A stretch of 64,000 nucleotides of DNA. Origin: Siphonodentalium dalli. Lineage: Eukaryota; Mollusca; Scaphopoda; Gadilida; Siphonodentaliidae. The stretch spans positions 130,913,917 through 130,977,916 of the forward strand of contig CP136066.1 of the NCBI GenBank assembly GCA_032622095.1. Direction: 5' to 3'. The notes under the pieces are model-generated. The model made no database searches. It worked only from the letters and a program-made list of their open reading frames with translations, and was not told the origin of the DNA. Within the stretch, counting starts at the first letter, position 1, and each line of letters begins with the position of its first letter. Positions 11,926-24,085 of the stretch are shown piece by piece. The translations under genes were made by a program, and so were the position numbers.

Positions 11926-13060
11926 TTTACGGATAACAAGAATGATGCATCATGAGAATGTTGCTATCCATAACAAAGCCACGTGGCTCGAGCCGCATGC
12001 ATTTACTATGGGAGATTCAGAGTGGGTCTTTGAAACTATTAATTACTTTGTTATCTTTCATAGTTTATGGGTAAAATTAAAAAAATATATCAGGGACATA
12101 TACTTCTTGCAGAATGTTAAAAAACATTTCCAGTTTCTCATCGTATTTTTATTGATTTTATGCGACATAATAGTCGGAAAATTCAGAAAAATGCGCTGAT
12201 AACTCAATGTGTTAAAAACGCCCGATAAAAATAGTTCTATTTGGAATTTGTACACCAATTTTTCAGACAATATAGAGTGAATATAGTCCTGTCGGACTAT
12301 CGGAAAGGATTACCCTGTGTTTGGGATTAATTAGCACCAGACAGTCGAATTCGCTCTTCGCACCCACGGCTTTTGTCAGCGCGTACGTCCGACGAAAAAT
12401 GAAGCTTATCTGTTTAAATGTCTTTCTTTGTGGCCGTGTGGGATATTTAGAACACTACGCTGGTGTTTCCAGGTAATGTTTGCGCGAAATTGTTCTTGCT
12501 GTTTATTTTCATATATCAATCTCACTTTTATTAATCGCGAATCAGTCTTTACAGGAGGTAGCATATACAATATTTGTAAACACTTGTATATTTGCTGGCA
12601 TTTTGGACAGTTGTGCACTTGTTAGTGCAGTGATGTTAATTGTGTTAATAAAGATAAGTTGGTGAGTTACAGAGTGTACTTATCATTTAATTACATTATT
12701 GCATATTTTATAGAGCATAGCTGATAATTTAGCTCCTTGTCTTTATTCAAATTATTCCTTGTGTATTGCCATTTATACAATGCAAATATACATACAACAA
12801 CTGGGATTGGGATACAAGTGCCGTCACTTAGATATGTTCCATTCCGAGATAGACAAAGAAGGGTTAGAAAGGCACCGACCGAGCCGACAATGCGAATATA
12901 CAGTTGGGTGTATTTAATATGTATAATGCGGCAAAAAACATTTTTTTAATATAAGATATATGTGCAACAAAGAAAATTGTATATGTGTAACTCCCATGCA
13001 TGTATGCAATTTGTAAGAATTTTGTTTTGTATTAGTTTTGTAATAAGTTTGTAGTATAAG
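11926..13060. other. No gene recognised
   Basis: Short open frames on both strands near 12400-12660 and 12740-12950 have no recognisable domains. Confidence 0.5.
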
Positions 13061-14530
13061 ACAAAATATGGAAAATGGTAAATATTGCCCTAGGGTGTCC
13101 TGCAATCGCTTACAAGTTGTGGTTGATGTACACAATTGGCTATTATGCCTTCTATATATTGAATACTAACATGTCTGCTGCATCATGGTTAATTGTTACT
13201 GTTGTCATCACTGACATCACCAAAAATATTGGACTTTTCTCACAAAAACTTGACATAAATATCGGCAAAAATTAACTTTTCGGGTTTGGACAATTTTTTC
13301 TAGTAATATTGTAACTATCTTTGAATTGAAAGGTGTGTATTGTATTGGTCTATCTTAAATGTGTCACACTACGGTGTTTATAGACCAAATTGCTCAAGAT
13401 GGCTTCCAAAATGGCAACCAAATTTGTAATAAGTAATTTTTTTACATATATCATTATAACATTATATATATATAATTATTCTCTGCGTTATCCGAAATTG
13501 TAGCAAATTGTGACCCATTTGGTTATTATATGTGTTAGTTAATTAACTGACAATTAAATGTTCTATTATGGCTGTACCAGTTCCGTATAGGGCGTGACAA
13601 ATTCATTTTAAATTATGGAATTTTGCGGAGAACTTCTTTTGTGATTCTGACCATATTATTGGACGGAAATGGATAGAACTTTGAGACGGAACTGAGATGA
13701 ACCATAATATGTGACTCTTCTGGTCCATTATGGTAAACAAATATCAACTGGATACAGGATGAATGCCAAGATGGTAGCCAGGGAGTTACTCTATGATCAT
13801 AGGTGGGGTGAATAGGTATACATGGAGTTAGTGTATGTCATGAATGATGTGAATATGTATACAATGAGTGACTATATGGCTATGAGTGTGTTGTCCATAG
13901 TGAGATGTATAGGTATACAGTGAGAGGTCATGGTCAGGTGAATCGGTATGAATGGTGTTGACTGTATGGTGTACCCCGCTCGACAAAACAAGTGTCCATT
14001 GGCACCGCGGTGTATTTGCCGTTCGGCCGCGGTGTCAGCGTTTGTAACTGCGGTTGAGCACTGCGGCCGAAAGCAAGTACACTGAAGCCGAACGGCAAGT
14101 ACACCATGGCCGAAAGGCAACTACAACGCGGCCGAATGGCATGTACACCGTGGTTAGATTTCTGGTTTGTATCATCTTTTTTTCAGTTTAATGAACGTAC
14201 ACCGCAGCAACTACACCATGGCCGAATGGCAAGTACACTGCGGCCCAACAGTAGTTAGCCGGTGGAGCCGCAGTGTTGTTGCATTTCGGCCGCGGTGGCA
14301 ACGCTAACCGCACCGTGGTTAAGTGGACACTTGTTTTGTCCAGCAGGGTATGGTTGTGTGTATACTGTACGGGTGCACCCGGTGTGCCATTATGAACATT
14401 GATGTGGTGTATGGATATAGCTACATGGTCATGGGTGGAATGTACACGTGTTTCTGTATGATCACGGATGGGGTGTGTGGATAAATAGTGAGTGATTTTA
14501 TGGCTACGGGTAATGTGTATGGTATATATA
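13061..14530 (+). repeat. Left arm of large inverted duplication
   Basis: From ACAAAATATGGAAAATGG onward this arm is the reverse complement of 16115-17632, apart from one MITE in each arm. I counted about ten substitutions in the outermost 220 bp, so the duplication is not brand new. The inner part enters a roughly 42 bp satellite. Both arms contain the same short open frame; the differences between the copies mostly change amino acids, so it is not a conserved gene. Confidence 0.93.
13974..14348 (-). mobile_element. 375 bp TA-flanked MITE, copy 1
   Basis: Inverted ends CCCTGCTGGACAAAACAAGT (right end, read in reverse) and CCCCGCTCGACAAAACAAGT (left), bordered by TA at 13972-13973 and 14349-14350. 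The interior consists of short inverted and direct repeats of GCCGAATGGCAAGTACAC with CCGCGG words. It has no coding capacity. The matching place in the other duplication arm (about 16332-16336) is uninterrupted, which shows that this is an insertion. Confidence 0.92.
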
Positions 14531-16114
14531 TTCACCTCACCATTGGCCATGTCACTCACTGTATCCCTATTTGTCACACCATAGCCGAATAGCCACTCAA
14601 TATATACTAATACACCCCAGCCATGCAGTATAGTCACTCCATGTGTACATATGCACATCATCCATGGCCATATAGCCACTCGCTATATACACATACACCT
14701 CGCACATGACCACATAGCAACATCATTGTATACCCGCATAACCTACACATGACCATACCGCCACGAGTCGCCAAGTAGGAACACCAGGTATACTCACACA
14801 CCTGACACATGACCATTTAGTCACCCCCGGCATAGATATTCATTACATTGATGTCACTCCTTGTATACCTACATGTACTCATTTCACCATTGGCCATACA
14901 GTCACTACCTCTATACATATTCCACACACAGTCATAGATAGATAGTTTATTGGATAAAGCATGTACATATACAATAGGATTTATAAAAATTAAAGAAAAT
15001 TAACGACATGTTTTATCTCTGTTCAACAGTTCTCATCGACACACACATATTAGCATCTACTTGTATACTTGTATTGAATACTAAATACTTCATTTCTCGA
15101 CAATACATTAAAATAATGTAGTACTTTGTAGTAGTATAATGGTAATGTATATCAAATATACATAGAATGTGAATGTGACAAATCGATATGCATGTAAGAA
15201 GGGTTTATACCGTAGGTAATACCTTGTTACTTATTGGTTCGTACAGTCAGGGCAATATCGATTTTCGCAAATAACTTTACTTTTATAGTTTTCAATATAA
15301 CTATCTACTATAAGTCGTTTAAATGTAAATCTTGGGATGGAGGTTTTCATTGTGAGAGGTAATGAGTTCCAGGCATTTGGGATTTGGTGAAGTGGCAATC
15401 GCTCAGTATATTTTATCCTGGGTGTCTTATGTGCAAGGTTGTTTATTTGGCGGGAAGCCCTACCAGTCTGCGGTGTATTTTCCAAAAGATTATTCAATGA
15501 ATGTGGTAAGAGTCCGTTTTTCCAATCATATGCAGTAAGGGATGATTTCAATGAATGGAGATTACTAATTTTCAATATTTTACTTTGTTTAAATAAGGGT
15601 TCTGTATGAGAATTATATTTTGCATTATTTATCAGTCTAATGGCTCTTTTTTGTAGTTTAAAAAGTTTCTCAATACCTGTTGAAACACCCCATATTTCAA
15701 TGCCATATGATAGTTTACTATGTAACATGTAACCACTCGATATATACATATGAAGCCCACCCTAGACTATAGAGTCACTCCAGGTATACATATGCACCTC
15801 ACCACTGGCCATTCAGTCCTTCCAGATATACAAAAAACCCGCACTGTCGCACACACGACCACTCATACCATCCATACTTGCATATATACATCACACATGA
15901 CAGTTCAGCAACGTACTGTATAATCATACACGCCATCCATGATCATACAGCTAATCCCTACACACATACCAATGATAATACATCCACGAGATATAAACAT
16001 ATACATCCCATCCGTTACCACAAGGACACTCCCTATATACCCACACGATAATGTCCACCAGCTTACTCCACTTATGCATATACACTTCAATCATGACAGT
16101 ACAGTCATTCCACG
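14531..16114. repeat. Diverged satellite, unit about 42 bp, in the loop of the inverted duplication
   Basis: Repeats of the type ATAGTCACTCCATGTATACA then CATATNCACCTC and CATGACCAT, spaced about 42 bp where measured (14620-14760). The satellite extends into both arms (13800-14530 inverted, 16115-16510 direct), so its orientation flips near 14530. A LINE insertion interrupts it at 14934-15745. Confidence 0.8.
14934..15745 (-). pseudogene. 5'-truncated LINE, C-terminal part and 3' UTR
   Basis: The minus-strand frame 15231-15749 encodes the region after the reverse transcriptase: SKLSYGIEIWG, KLFKLQKRAIRLINNAKYN and HTEPLFKQSKILKI, features of CR1/L2/RTE-like LINEs. It ends in NRYCPDC. The 3' UTR closes with AATAAACTATCTATCTAT, a polyadenylation signal plus a CTAT simple-repeat tail (plus-strand 14934-14951). 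The 5' truncation joins satellite sequence at about 15745. The frame is open but lacks all catalytic parts. Confidence 0.9.
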
Positions 16115-17632
16115 TATACCACACGCATTGCCCGTAACCATAAACTCACTCACGATTTATCCACACACCCCATCCATGATCATACAGAAAACACATGTAC
16201 ATCCCACCCATGACCTTACAGTCACTCCATATATACATAATCAATACATAGATGGCCATGTAGCTATAACCATACACCACATCAATGTCCATACAGGCAC
16301 ACCAGGTGCACCAGTACAAGATACACACAGCCATACACAATACAGTCACTCCATTCATACCGATTCACCCCACACCTGACCATGACCTCTCCCTGTAAAC
16401 CTATACACCTCACTATGGACAACACACTCATAACCATATAGTCACCCATTGTATACATATTCACATCATCCGAGACATACACTGACTCCATGCATACCTA
16501 TTCACCTCAAATACCCATAGAGTAACTCCTTGGCTACCATCTTGGCATCCATCCTGTATTCAGTTGATATTGGTTTATCATAATGGAACAGAAGAGCCAC
16601 ATACCTGCTGGACAAAACAAGTGTCCACTTAACCGAGGTGTTGTTAGCGTTGCCACCGCGGCCGAAATGCTACTACACCGCAGCTCCACCGGCTAACTAC
16701 AGTTGGGCCGCGGTGTACCTTCCATTCAGCCATGGTGTAGTTGCCACGGTGTACGTTCATTAAACTGAAAAAAGACGATACAAACCAGAAATATAACCAC
16801 GGTGTGCATGCCATTCGGCCGCGTTGTAGTTGCCTTTCGGCCAAGGTGTACGTGCCGTTTGGCCGCAGTGTACATGCCATTCGGCCGTGGTGCTCAACTG
16901 CAGTTACAAACTCTGACACCGCGGCTGAACGGCAAATACACCACGGTGCCACTGGACACTTGTTTTGTCCAGAAGGGTATTATGGTTCATCTCAGTTCCG
17001 TCTCAAAGTTCTGCCCATTTCCTTTCAATAATATGGTCAGAATCACAAAAGAGGTTCTCCGTAAAATTCCATACTTTAAAATAAATTTGTCCTTGCCCAT
17101 ACGGAACTGGGACAACCATAATAGAACATTTAGTTGTCAGTTAATTAACTAACACGTATAATAACCAAGTGAGTCACAATTTGCTACATTTTCGGATAAC
17201 GCAGAGAATAATGTTATATATATAATGTAATAATGATATATGTAAAAAAAATAACTTATTACCAATTTGGTTGCCATATTGGAAGCCATCTTGAGCAATT
17301 TGTTCTATAAACACCGTAGTGTGACACATTTAAGATAGACCAATACAATAAACACCATTAAATCCAAAGATAATTACATATTACTGACTAGAAAAATGGT
17401 CCAAACCTGAAAAGTACATTTTTGCCGATATTTATGTCAAGTTTTTGAGAGAAACGTCCAATAGTTTTGGTGATGTCAGTGGTGGCAACAGTAACAATTA
17501 ACCATGGTGCAGCAGACATGTTAGTATTCAATGCATAGAAGGCATAATAGCCAATTTTGTACATCAACCACAACTTGTAAGCGATTGCAGGACACCCTAG
17601 GGCGATATTTACCATTTTCCCATATTTTGGCG
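16115..17632 (-). repeat. Right arm of large inverted duplication
   Basis: Reverse complement of 13061-14530. The outer edge is at TTTTCCCATATTTTGG near 17620. It carries its own MITE (16604-16977) at a site that is empty in the left arm. Confidence 0.93.
16604..16977 (+). mobile_element. 374 bp TA-flanked MITE, copy 2
   Basis: Ends CCTGCTGGACAAAACAAGTG and, in reverse, CCCTTCTGGACAAAACAAGT, bordered by TA at 16602-16603 and 16978-16979. Same family as 13974-14348. The left arm reads CCATAATATGTGACTC without interruption (about 13707-13722), the empty version of this site with a single TA. Confidence 0.93.
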
Positions 17633-18544
17633 GCCATTTTGAGCCAAAGTAAGAATTTTGGTTCCAGTGAGTTGGAATATTCATAGGTAATGGTATGCCT
17701 CACTTAATTGCAACCTTCTGTTCATTTCTTGTTGAAATATGACTAGAATCCCAGTTGTGATTTTTTTGTGAAATTTTATAACGCGTTCTGTAAAATCGAA
17801 TTTTTGAGGGATCACAAGTGGATAGGACCCCAATAATTGCACATTTAATTGCTCCAATGATCAGTTAATATATAAAATACAAAATAAAGTCATTTTACTG
17901 AACCAGTTCCAAACAGCATGAACTGATCTAGAAGATATTTGTGAAAAAATGTCATATTTTCAACTTCCGGCGGCCATTTTGGTGGCCATCTTGGATGGTG
18001 AGTTTCAATTTTGGCCCAAACTAGTGTCATTATGACTTAGCTTCATGAAAATATATACATTTTACAAGATTAGTCATGTGAATTTGCAACAAATTCCAAG
18101 TTACTGGGTTTTACGTCTGGGAAAAAATTGGGGGGGGGGGGGGTGGTATACTTTTTAGGGCGCTATAAAAAAAATTGCTCAAGGCTGACAGATGGCCAGC
18201 CGATAAAATCTTGATGTCGGATACCTGAATTTAAAAAATCCGCAGAGAAAAAAACGTTATACGCCAAAACACGCATCCGTGACCTGGCGGCCGGACTTCA
18301 TGCATTAGTGTCTGTGTACATATATATTATAGAGTTATTTAATATTCAAAGTTACTTGTGATTATTTTTTCTTCGATATCAACGGTTGTCGTATGTGGAG
18401 TGAATTGGATTATTCAGTATAGTGTATACTAATTTCATCATAACATTTATGACAAAGGATGCAGGTTTTAGAAGTTGTATCAACGTCATCGGTCATCTTT
18501 CACACATTGGCTGCAAAAATAAGTGAGTAGCAGAGTAGCATCAT
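17633..18544. other. No gene; ATGGCCGCC-like words and a poly-G run
   Basis: Contains CGGCGGCCATTTTGG and GCCATCTTGGATGG words and a 14 bp G run at 18130-18143. Similar CCAAGATGGCCGCC words occur at 55270-55290. No coding evidence. Confidence 0.5.
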
Positions 18545-18548
18545 TTAA

Positions 18549-19220
18549 CTCTTTCAGTGCCAGGCTTATTTTGTAGGTTTAGTGCCAGGGAATCTTACGT
18601 TTTTCATGGGCATCAAAATATTACTATGAATACTTGGTGATAGTTTTGAGTTTTAACATGCCCCTAAGGTCTTATCCAGTTTGTTTTTAAATTCGCTATA
18701 GCATGCTTAAGGATGCCCATATGAGAATCGACACAGGAATTCATTAACTACATCGGGCCAACTGAAGCAGCATATGAGAATCGACACAGGAATTCATTAA
18801 CAACATCGGGCCAACTGAAGCAACATATGAGAATCGACACAGGAATTCATTAACTACATCGGGCCAACTGAAGGCTTGACGCAGCATATGAGAATCGACA
18901 CCGGAATTCATTAACTACATCGGGCCAACTGAAGCAGCATATGAGAATCGACACAGGAATTCATTAACTACCTCGGGCCAACTAAAGCAGCACATGAGAA
19001 TTATACGACTACATACCTGCTGTTTACATTTGTAAAACCAATGTCAACCCCTTTTACATCCCAAAAAACGAAATTTTACCAAAAATAACAAATTTCGAAA
19101 ATTCCTATTTTTAACAACATTTCTTGGCATATTATTTTTTTTAGGACCGATCTCATCGACCCTGGCACTCTACAGACCGTAAATTAGGGCCGATGAGATC
19201 GGTCCCTGGCACTGAAAGAG
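18549..19220. mobile_element. TTAA-flanked inverted-repeat element, 672 bp
   Basis: Ends CTCTTTCAGTGCCAGG and CCTGGCACTGAAAGAG are perfect inverted repeats, each bordered by TTAA (18545-18548, 19221-19224). A TTAA target site is typical of piggyBac and Kolobok-like transposons. No transposase is present. The right part contains a second inverted pair, GGACCGATCTCATCG and CGATGAGATCGGTCC (about 19144-19205). Confidence 0.85.
18719..19000. repeat. 53 bp tandem array, five copies and a partial
   Basis: The unit begins ATATGAGAATCGACACAGGA and contains GAATTCATTAACTACATC and GGGCCAACTGAAG. Starts lie 53 bp apart (18721, 18774, 18827, 18888, 18941, 18994), except for one 8 bp insertion. Copies are nearly identical, so the array is much younger than its surroundings. 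It lies inside the TTAA element. Confidence 0.97.
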
Positions 19221-19224
19221 TTAA

Positions 19225-20062
19225 ACACTCTTTCTTATTTTCTACCTTCATAATGGTAGCCACGAATAACATCATACTAAACAATCTTTGCGCTGGTGCA
19301 CATTGGAACAGTTTTCAATTCATACATGTAGTATATTTAAAAAAAATGGTGCCCCCCCCCCCCACTTTTTTGTAGCTTCCGCCGCCTCTGTCACGATGTG
19401 TGCCTGCAACGTGGATATACTTATATTGATAATACAAAGCAATTCATAGATTCGCACAGAGAAGTCCTCAGCGAGTTATACGAGCATAATTGGAACCAAA
19501 GTTCTTGCAAAGAGTATTAAATACTCACATCAGATTCTTGACAAGGACTGGCAGGATATTCAGATAGCGAGACCACGGAAAATGCAGAATCACGGCTATC
19601 AACGAAGTTTTACACCCAGGCAGCGGAGAATGGTCAGTCACACGCAACATCAGCAATACGATTCATCATGGCATAGTTATTATATAGGAAACCAAGTTTT
19701 GCAGACACTCGAATGGGATATAGATATGGTACATATAACCCAAGAGACTCGCGGTTGTTTTCCTTGCGGAAAGACATTACTTTCTTGAAGCAGCAGCTGT
19801 CGGGATTGATTCGTGTGGTGGCCTAATTGATTTATGCACATATTATTCCGTTTATATTAATATTATATGCTCAGATATGCATTATTCAACAAATCACTTT
19901 TTATTTCAGCTTCCGTTATAAAAAGTTAAATTATATATCACCGTATAAAATACAGATGTATGCACGTTTTGACAGAGAAAGTACGTATAATAATGACTGC
20001 GCATTATCTCCGATGACACCCGGTTCATACATATTTCCTATTTGTGAAAAATCTTTACATTA
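19225..20062 (+). other. Probable 5' region of the downstream LINE; no clear gene
   Basis: A 10 bp C run lies near 19354-19363. Fragments of open frame at 19500-19800 (for example TKVLAKSIKYSHQILDKDWQ) may be ORF1 or 5' UTR of the LINE that follows, but no zinc finger or other domain is visible. Confidence 0.3.
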
Positions 20063-22305
20063 ATGACATATTCAAATCAATCCAATGATGTGACGCTATG
20101 TTACACAACATGGAATGCCCAAGGGTTTGCAAACAAAATCGAGTACCCCGATTTCCGTAGACTAATAGAACGTTACGATTTCATAACTATATCTGAGACC
20201 TGGCACAATGTTCCGACACAAATTAATTTACCTGGCTATAGAGGTGGAATCGCAGTCTACTATATTGGACAAAATACGGAAGATCGGTTAAAAATGTAAC
20301 TCATATTGAAGATGTTGCACTGTCTGTCGAATTTGAAGGCGAAATCTTCAACCAAAATTGCAGCGTTGTCTTTGTTTCAATTTATATTCCGCCCCAATCA
20401 TCGACTTACTGGAATAAGCGAAAAAGTTATGACTTGATTTTTCGAGATGTCGAAATAGAACTTCGAAAATATGGCGATAGATCAGTAATAATCATGGGCG
20501 GAGATTTTAACTCTCGAACAGGTAGGAGGGCGGATTATGTCGAGCAAGATGGTGATAAATATATTTATCTCCGGATAGTTATGTTTTGGATTGTGTTAAA
20601 GACAGAAACAGTTTAGACTTCTCAAGTTATGTAAATCCACTTCAATTAGAATACTTAATGGTCGTAAATCTGGTGATTCTTTGGGAAACTACACCTCTTA
20701 CCATTATAACGGGGCAAGTATAGTAGACTTATATTCTCGTGTCTGAAAGATATCTGTCCGATGTAAGTTACTTTTGCGTGAAGCAACTTAATTAAATGGA
20801 CATCAGACAGCAATTCAAAAGCGTCAGAAGCGATTAATGATCGCGATATTAAAAAGCGACTCTTACAATTCAGATTATGAACTAATTATGAACATAATCG
20901 CAACTGAACAGAATGTGCAATTCGGGATTATGAAAATATTTTAACATCTATCAACACTAAATCTGCCCAAATTAAAAGTAATAAGTTTAAACGACAGCAA
21001 AAGAAAAGGAAATGGTTTGATGAGCGATGCAAGCAATTAAAACATGAAAAGACAAACGCGTGTCATGAAATGAAGCAAAACCCAACTGATGCAACAGTTG
21101 TGGAGTATTTTTTTCTCATAAAAAAAGCATATAAGAAAGACACAAAGAACAAATCAAAAATGTACTTCCAGGGGTAAGCAGAATCACTAGACAAAATGGA
21201 GGGTACAGACCCTTCCGAGCATTGGCGATTGATAAAATAAACGTGATGAAACAAATCACTTGCATCCAGACGAAAGTGTGGACTTTTTCAAAAAGATACT
21301 CTGCCCAGATAATGTTTCTGCAAATAAGAAAATATATTCGAATTCCACAACAACAAAAATTGATGAAAGTGATATCGAAGCCAGTGAAATAATTAATTGC
21401 GTTAAACTACTTAAAATCAATCAAATAATACAGTCCATGTATTAATCCAGTTATATTCAAGTAAAGACGGGTACAGGAATTGGACAGCCGCATCTGCATG
21501 TCCACGATTGGAGTTAAACAAGGATGCTCATCGTCGACTACGTTGTTCAAAATATTCATTGATGACATCAAATGTTCACTTGGTGTATCCGGCTGCGATC
21601 CAATATTCCTTAATAATCGTCCGCTCAGTCATCTTTTATTTGCCGACGATTTAGTGTTGTTGTCAGAAACTGAACAAGGTCTACAGAATTGTCTTGAAAA
21701 GTTAAAGAAATATACCCAATACAATGGTCTCGTTGTTAATGCAAGTAAATCAAAATGTGTGGTTTTTAGGTCAAAGAGAACTAAACGTGAACCAAGTTTC
21801 AATATAAATGCGAAATCGCTTGAATTAGTTTCAGAGTATCCATATCTCGGGATAAAATTAACATCGACTGGTAGAATGGCAAAATCACAAGAACATACAA
21901 GCGGGAAAGCCACGAAAGCAATGTTCTTTTTAAACCAGTCTGTTCCTTCAAAGATTAAGCTTCCTATTCCAACTAAATGCAAATTGTTCGACAAATTAAT
22001 AAAACCGATAATGTTATACGGATGTGAGATATGGGCAGGAGAAACACATATGCTTCACTCAGATACAATACCAAGCGAACAAGTCCATTTGAGGTTTTGG
22101 AAAATAACATTAGGTGTTGACCGAAATGCTACTAATCATGCCGTCCGCGCAGAATTGGGCAGATTCCCAGTTATACATGATGCGATTACTCAACAATTTA
22201 GATATATGAAACAAATTCGAACCTTTCAAGTGGGTGATTGGTACATGATGCATACATCGAATCACTTAGAGACCCTTCTATTTCATTATGCAACAAGAAA
22301 ACCAT

Positions 22306-23045
22306 AGTCAGAAATGGTAACGCCACCAAGATCATATTATTAGCCATAAATATAAATTATAATATAAAATATATTGGTTACATGAATTCCGTTAAAACAA
22401 CTAATCCTTCAAATTACTACAAAAAACTACGGCTTATTACTGCTGAAGGGGTCACTCTCACCAAAAAAGTGCTGAAGACTACATAGGATTTTCAAAATGT
22501 GCTGAATGGTACACAGGGTTTGAAATGTCATTATAAAGTACATTCAGTCTTCGTATCTGCCATGATTTCTGTCAGAGAATAATTGTTTACGTTCCAATGA
22601 ATATTAAAATGTACTGAAAACAAACTGCTAATGGGCGCCAGACTTTCATAAACACAATTTATGTAATGGTGTTCGTGCCGATCGCAAACCCTGTGTACCC
22701 TTCAGCACATTTTCAAACCCTGTGTACCCTTCAGCACTTTTTTGGTGAGAGTGACGCCTTATTACTGCAGGTTTTTCATTCACCAAACCAGAGAGCTTCT
22801 AATGCGGATAAAAAATTGTGTTCCCACGAAAATGCGAAATGTGTTGTCCTGCGAGATATCCCATCGCTATAGCTCAATTTGACACGGCCAGATTAGCTTT
22901 TCTACAATATCCTAAAACAATAAAGCTTCTCAAATCATCGGCATAGTCAATAGAACTTTCACGATCTTGGACATTCCAACTACAGCTTTTACCGGACTCG
23001 GGTTCGCAGTACAACTTTATTTATAAAACCTACATAGGACCATGG
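22306..23045. mobile_element. Insertion within the LINE, related to 5196-6850
   Basis: It splits the LINE reading frame after the segment ending at 22307. Its left edge (TCAGAAATGGTAACGCC) and right edge (TTTTACCGGACTCGGGTTCG, TTTATTTATAAAACC) match the edges of 5196-6850. It carries a nested MITE (22444-22758). Confidence 0.55.
22444..22758. mobile_element. MITE with long inverted ends and 10 bp target duplication
   Basis: Both flanks are TTATTACTGC (22434-22443 and 22759-22768). The inverted ends share GTCACTCTCACCAAAAAAGT followed by GCTGAAG, then a short direct sub-repeat GTGCTGAANGGTACACAGGG; about 75 bp are shared in all. The left end carries four extra bases before GGGG. A 9-11 bp target duplication would suit a Mutator-like source. 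No coding capacity. Confidence 0.8.
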
Positions 23046-23840
23046 AATTATATAATTTGACCAACAGTATACACCGGTGGCGTTAATGAATTATAATTAT
23101 GGAAAATACGGAGTCGATATTTCAGACCGCCGGAGATTCCAAGAGATACAAGAGCGCGCCTTGGTGGATCAACTGAAATCTGAACATTTTATGCGATTCT
23201 ATAATGTAAATCATGCTGAAAAGAAAACGATCAGTGGAAATAAAATACGAACGTATAGATTATTCAAGTCAAAGTATGAAATTGAACCATACATTGTCAA
23301 TGCGCGATCTGTCAAAGCGAGAATTATATTCACAATATTGAGAATCAGTATAATCATCGACTGGAAATCGAAAAATGGAGACACAAACAGCCCCCAAAAC
23401 CTGTGAGAGAAAATTGTGCTCTGCGTGTAATTCAAAACAAATTGACTCAGAATATCATTTCATCTTAGAATGTCAGGCCTACGAAAGTATTCGTGAAACT
23501 GATGTAAATGACATAATTGCAATGTGCCCTCATTTCTTAGAAATGACAAATTATGAGAAGTACAGATTTATTATGAACAAATTGCAACCGTTAACGTTAT
23601 ATGAGACATGATCCGGTCTTTCTTCACCATTCGAGACAATATACACATATGATATCTAACAAAAGCAAGTATACCTGAGAGTTTATGACAGTAAATTCAC
23701 GAGAACGTACATGTATATGCATATTGTATGTGATTACTCATGTTAAATTATTTCTTATGTTGATATATGTTGTATTTATTATATGTGCAACTTCCCATTG
23801 GGTGTATATTGAATTAAATCTTATCTTATCTTATCTTATC

Positions 23841-24085
23841 TACCAAATTTGGTTCCTATCAGATGAAAAATGGTTGATTTATCGAAGCATGTGTGAATTC
23901 TATGTCAAAGGGCCATAACATCATTAAATAAGATCAAACCCATATTCGAACTCGATCTGTATGTTGGGCTAAGAAACTCACATACCAAATTTGGTTCCAA
24001 TCAGATAAAAAATGTTTGAATTATGGCAGAATGCGTGAATTCTAAGTCGAAAAAGGGCCATAACTCTGTAAAAAAGCCATTGTAG
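23841..24085. repeat. Dispersed repeat copy with GGGCCATAACTC
   Basis: Starts directly at the TTATC tail of the LINE. Contains CCAAATTTGGTTCC twice, GAGTTATGGCA-like words and AAAAAGGGCCATAACTC. Its right edge truncates the minus-strand LINE that follows. Confidence 0.75.

Larger units (their letters stand above)
20063..23840 (+). pseudogene. LINE with endonuclease, deleted RT core and C-terminus
   Basis: 20063-20299 encodes the start of an APE-type endonuclease (TWNAQGFANK, ISETWHN, LPGYRGG). After a frameshift come SIYIPPQSSTYW and GGDFNSRTG (to about 20616), then linker motifs (KKRKWFDERCK near 21000). 21480-22307 carries GVKQGCSSSTTLF and LLFADDLVLLS (FADD at 21639-21650), i.e. the RT palm. 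The motifs that should precede GVKQGCS (IPIYKKG and NYRGIT types) are missing between about 21440 and 21480, so the RT fingers are deleted. An insertion splits the C-terminus (22306-23045). The rest (23077-23611) ends with a Cys/His motif CSACNS...EYHFILEC. The 3' tail is a TTATC repeat at 23817-23840. Clade uncertain (CR1, L2 or RTE-like). Confidence 0.9.

Noticed and set aside
13075-17684. Hydrophobic open frame shared by both arms of the inverted duplication (13075-13275 plus, 17388-17684 minus)
   Set aside because: It is shared only because the DNA is duplicated; the differences between copies mostly change amino acids.
18719-19000. 53 bp repeats considered as a CRISPR array
   Set aside because: Units are contiguous without spacers, and the context is a eukaryotic transposon.
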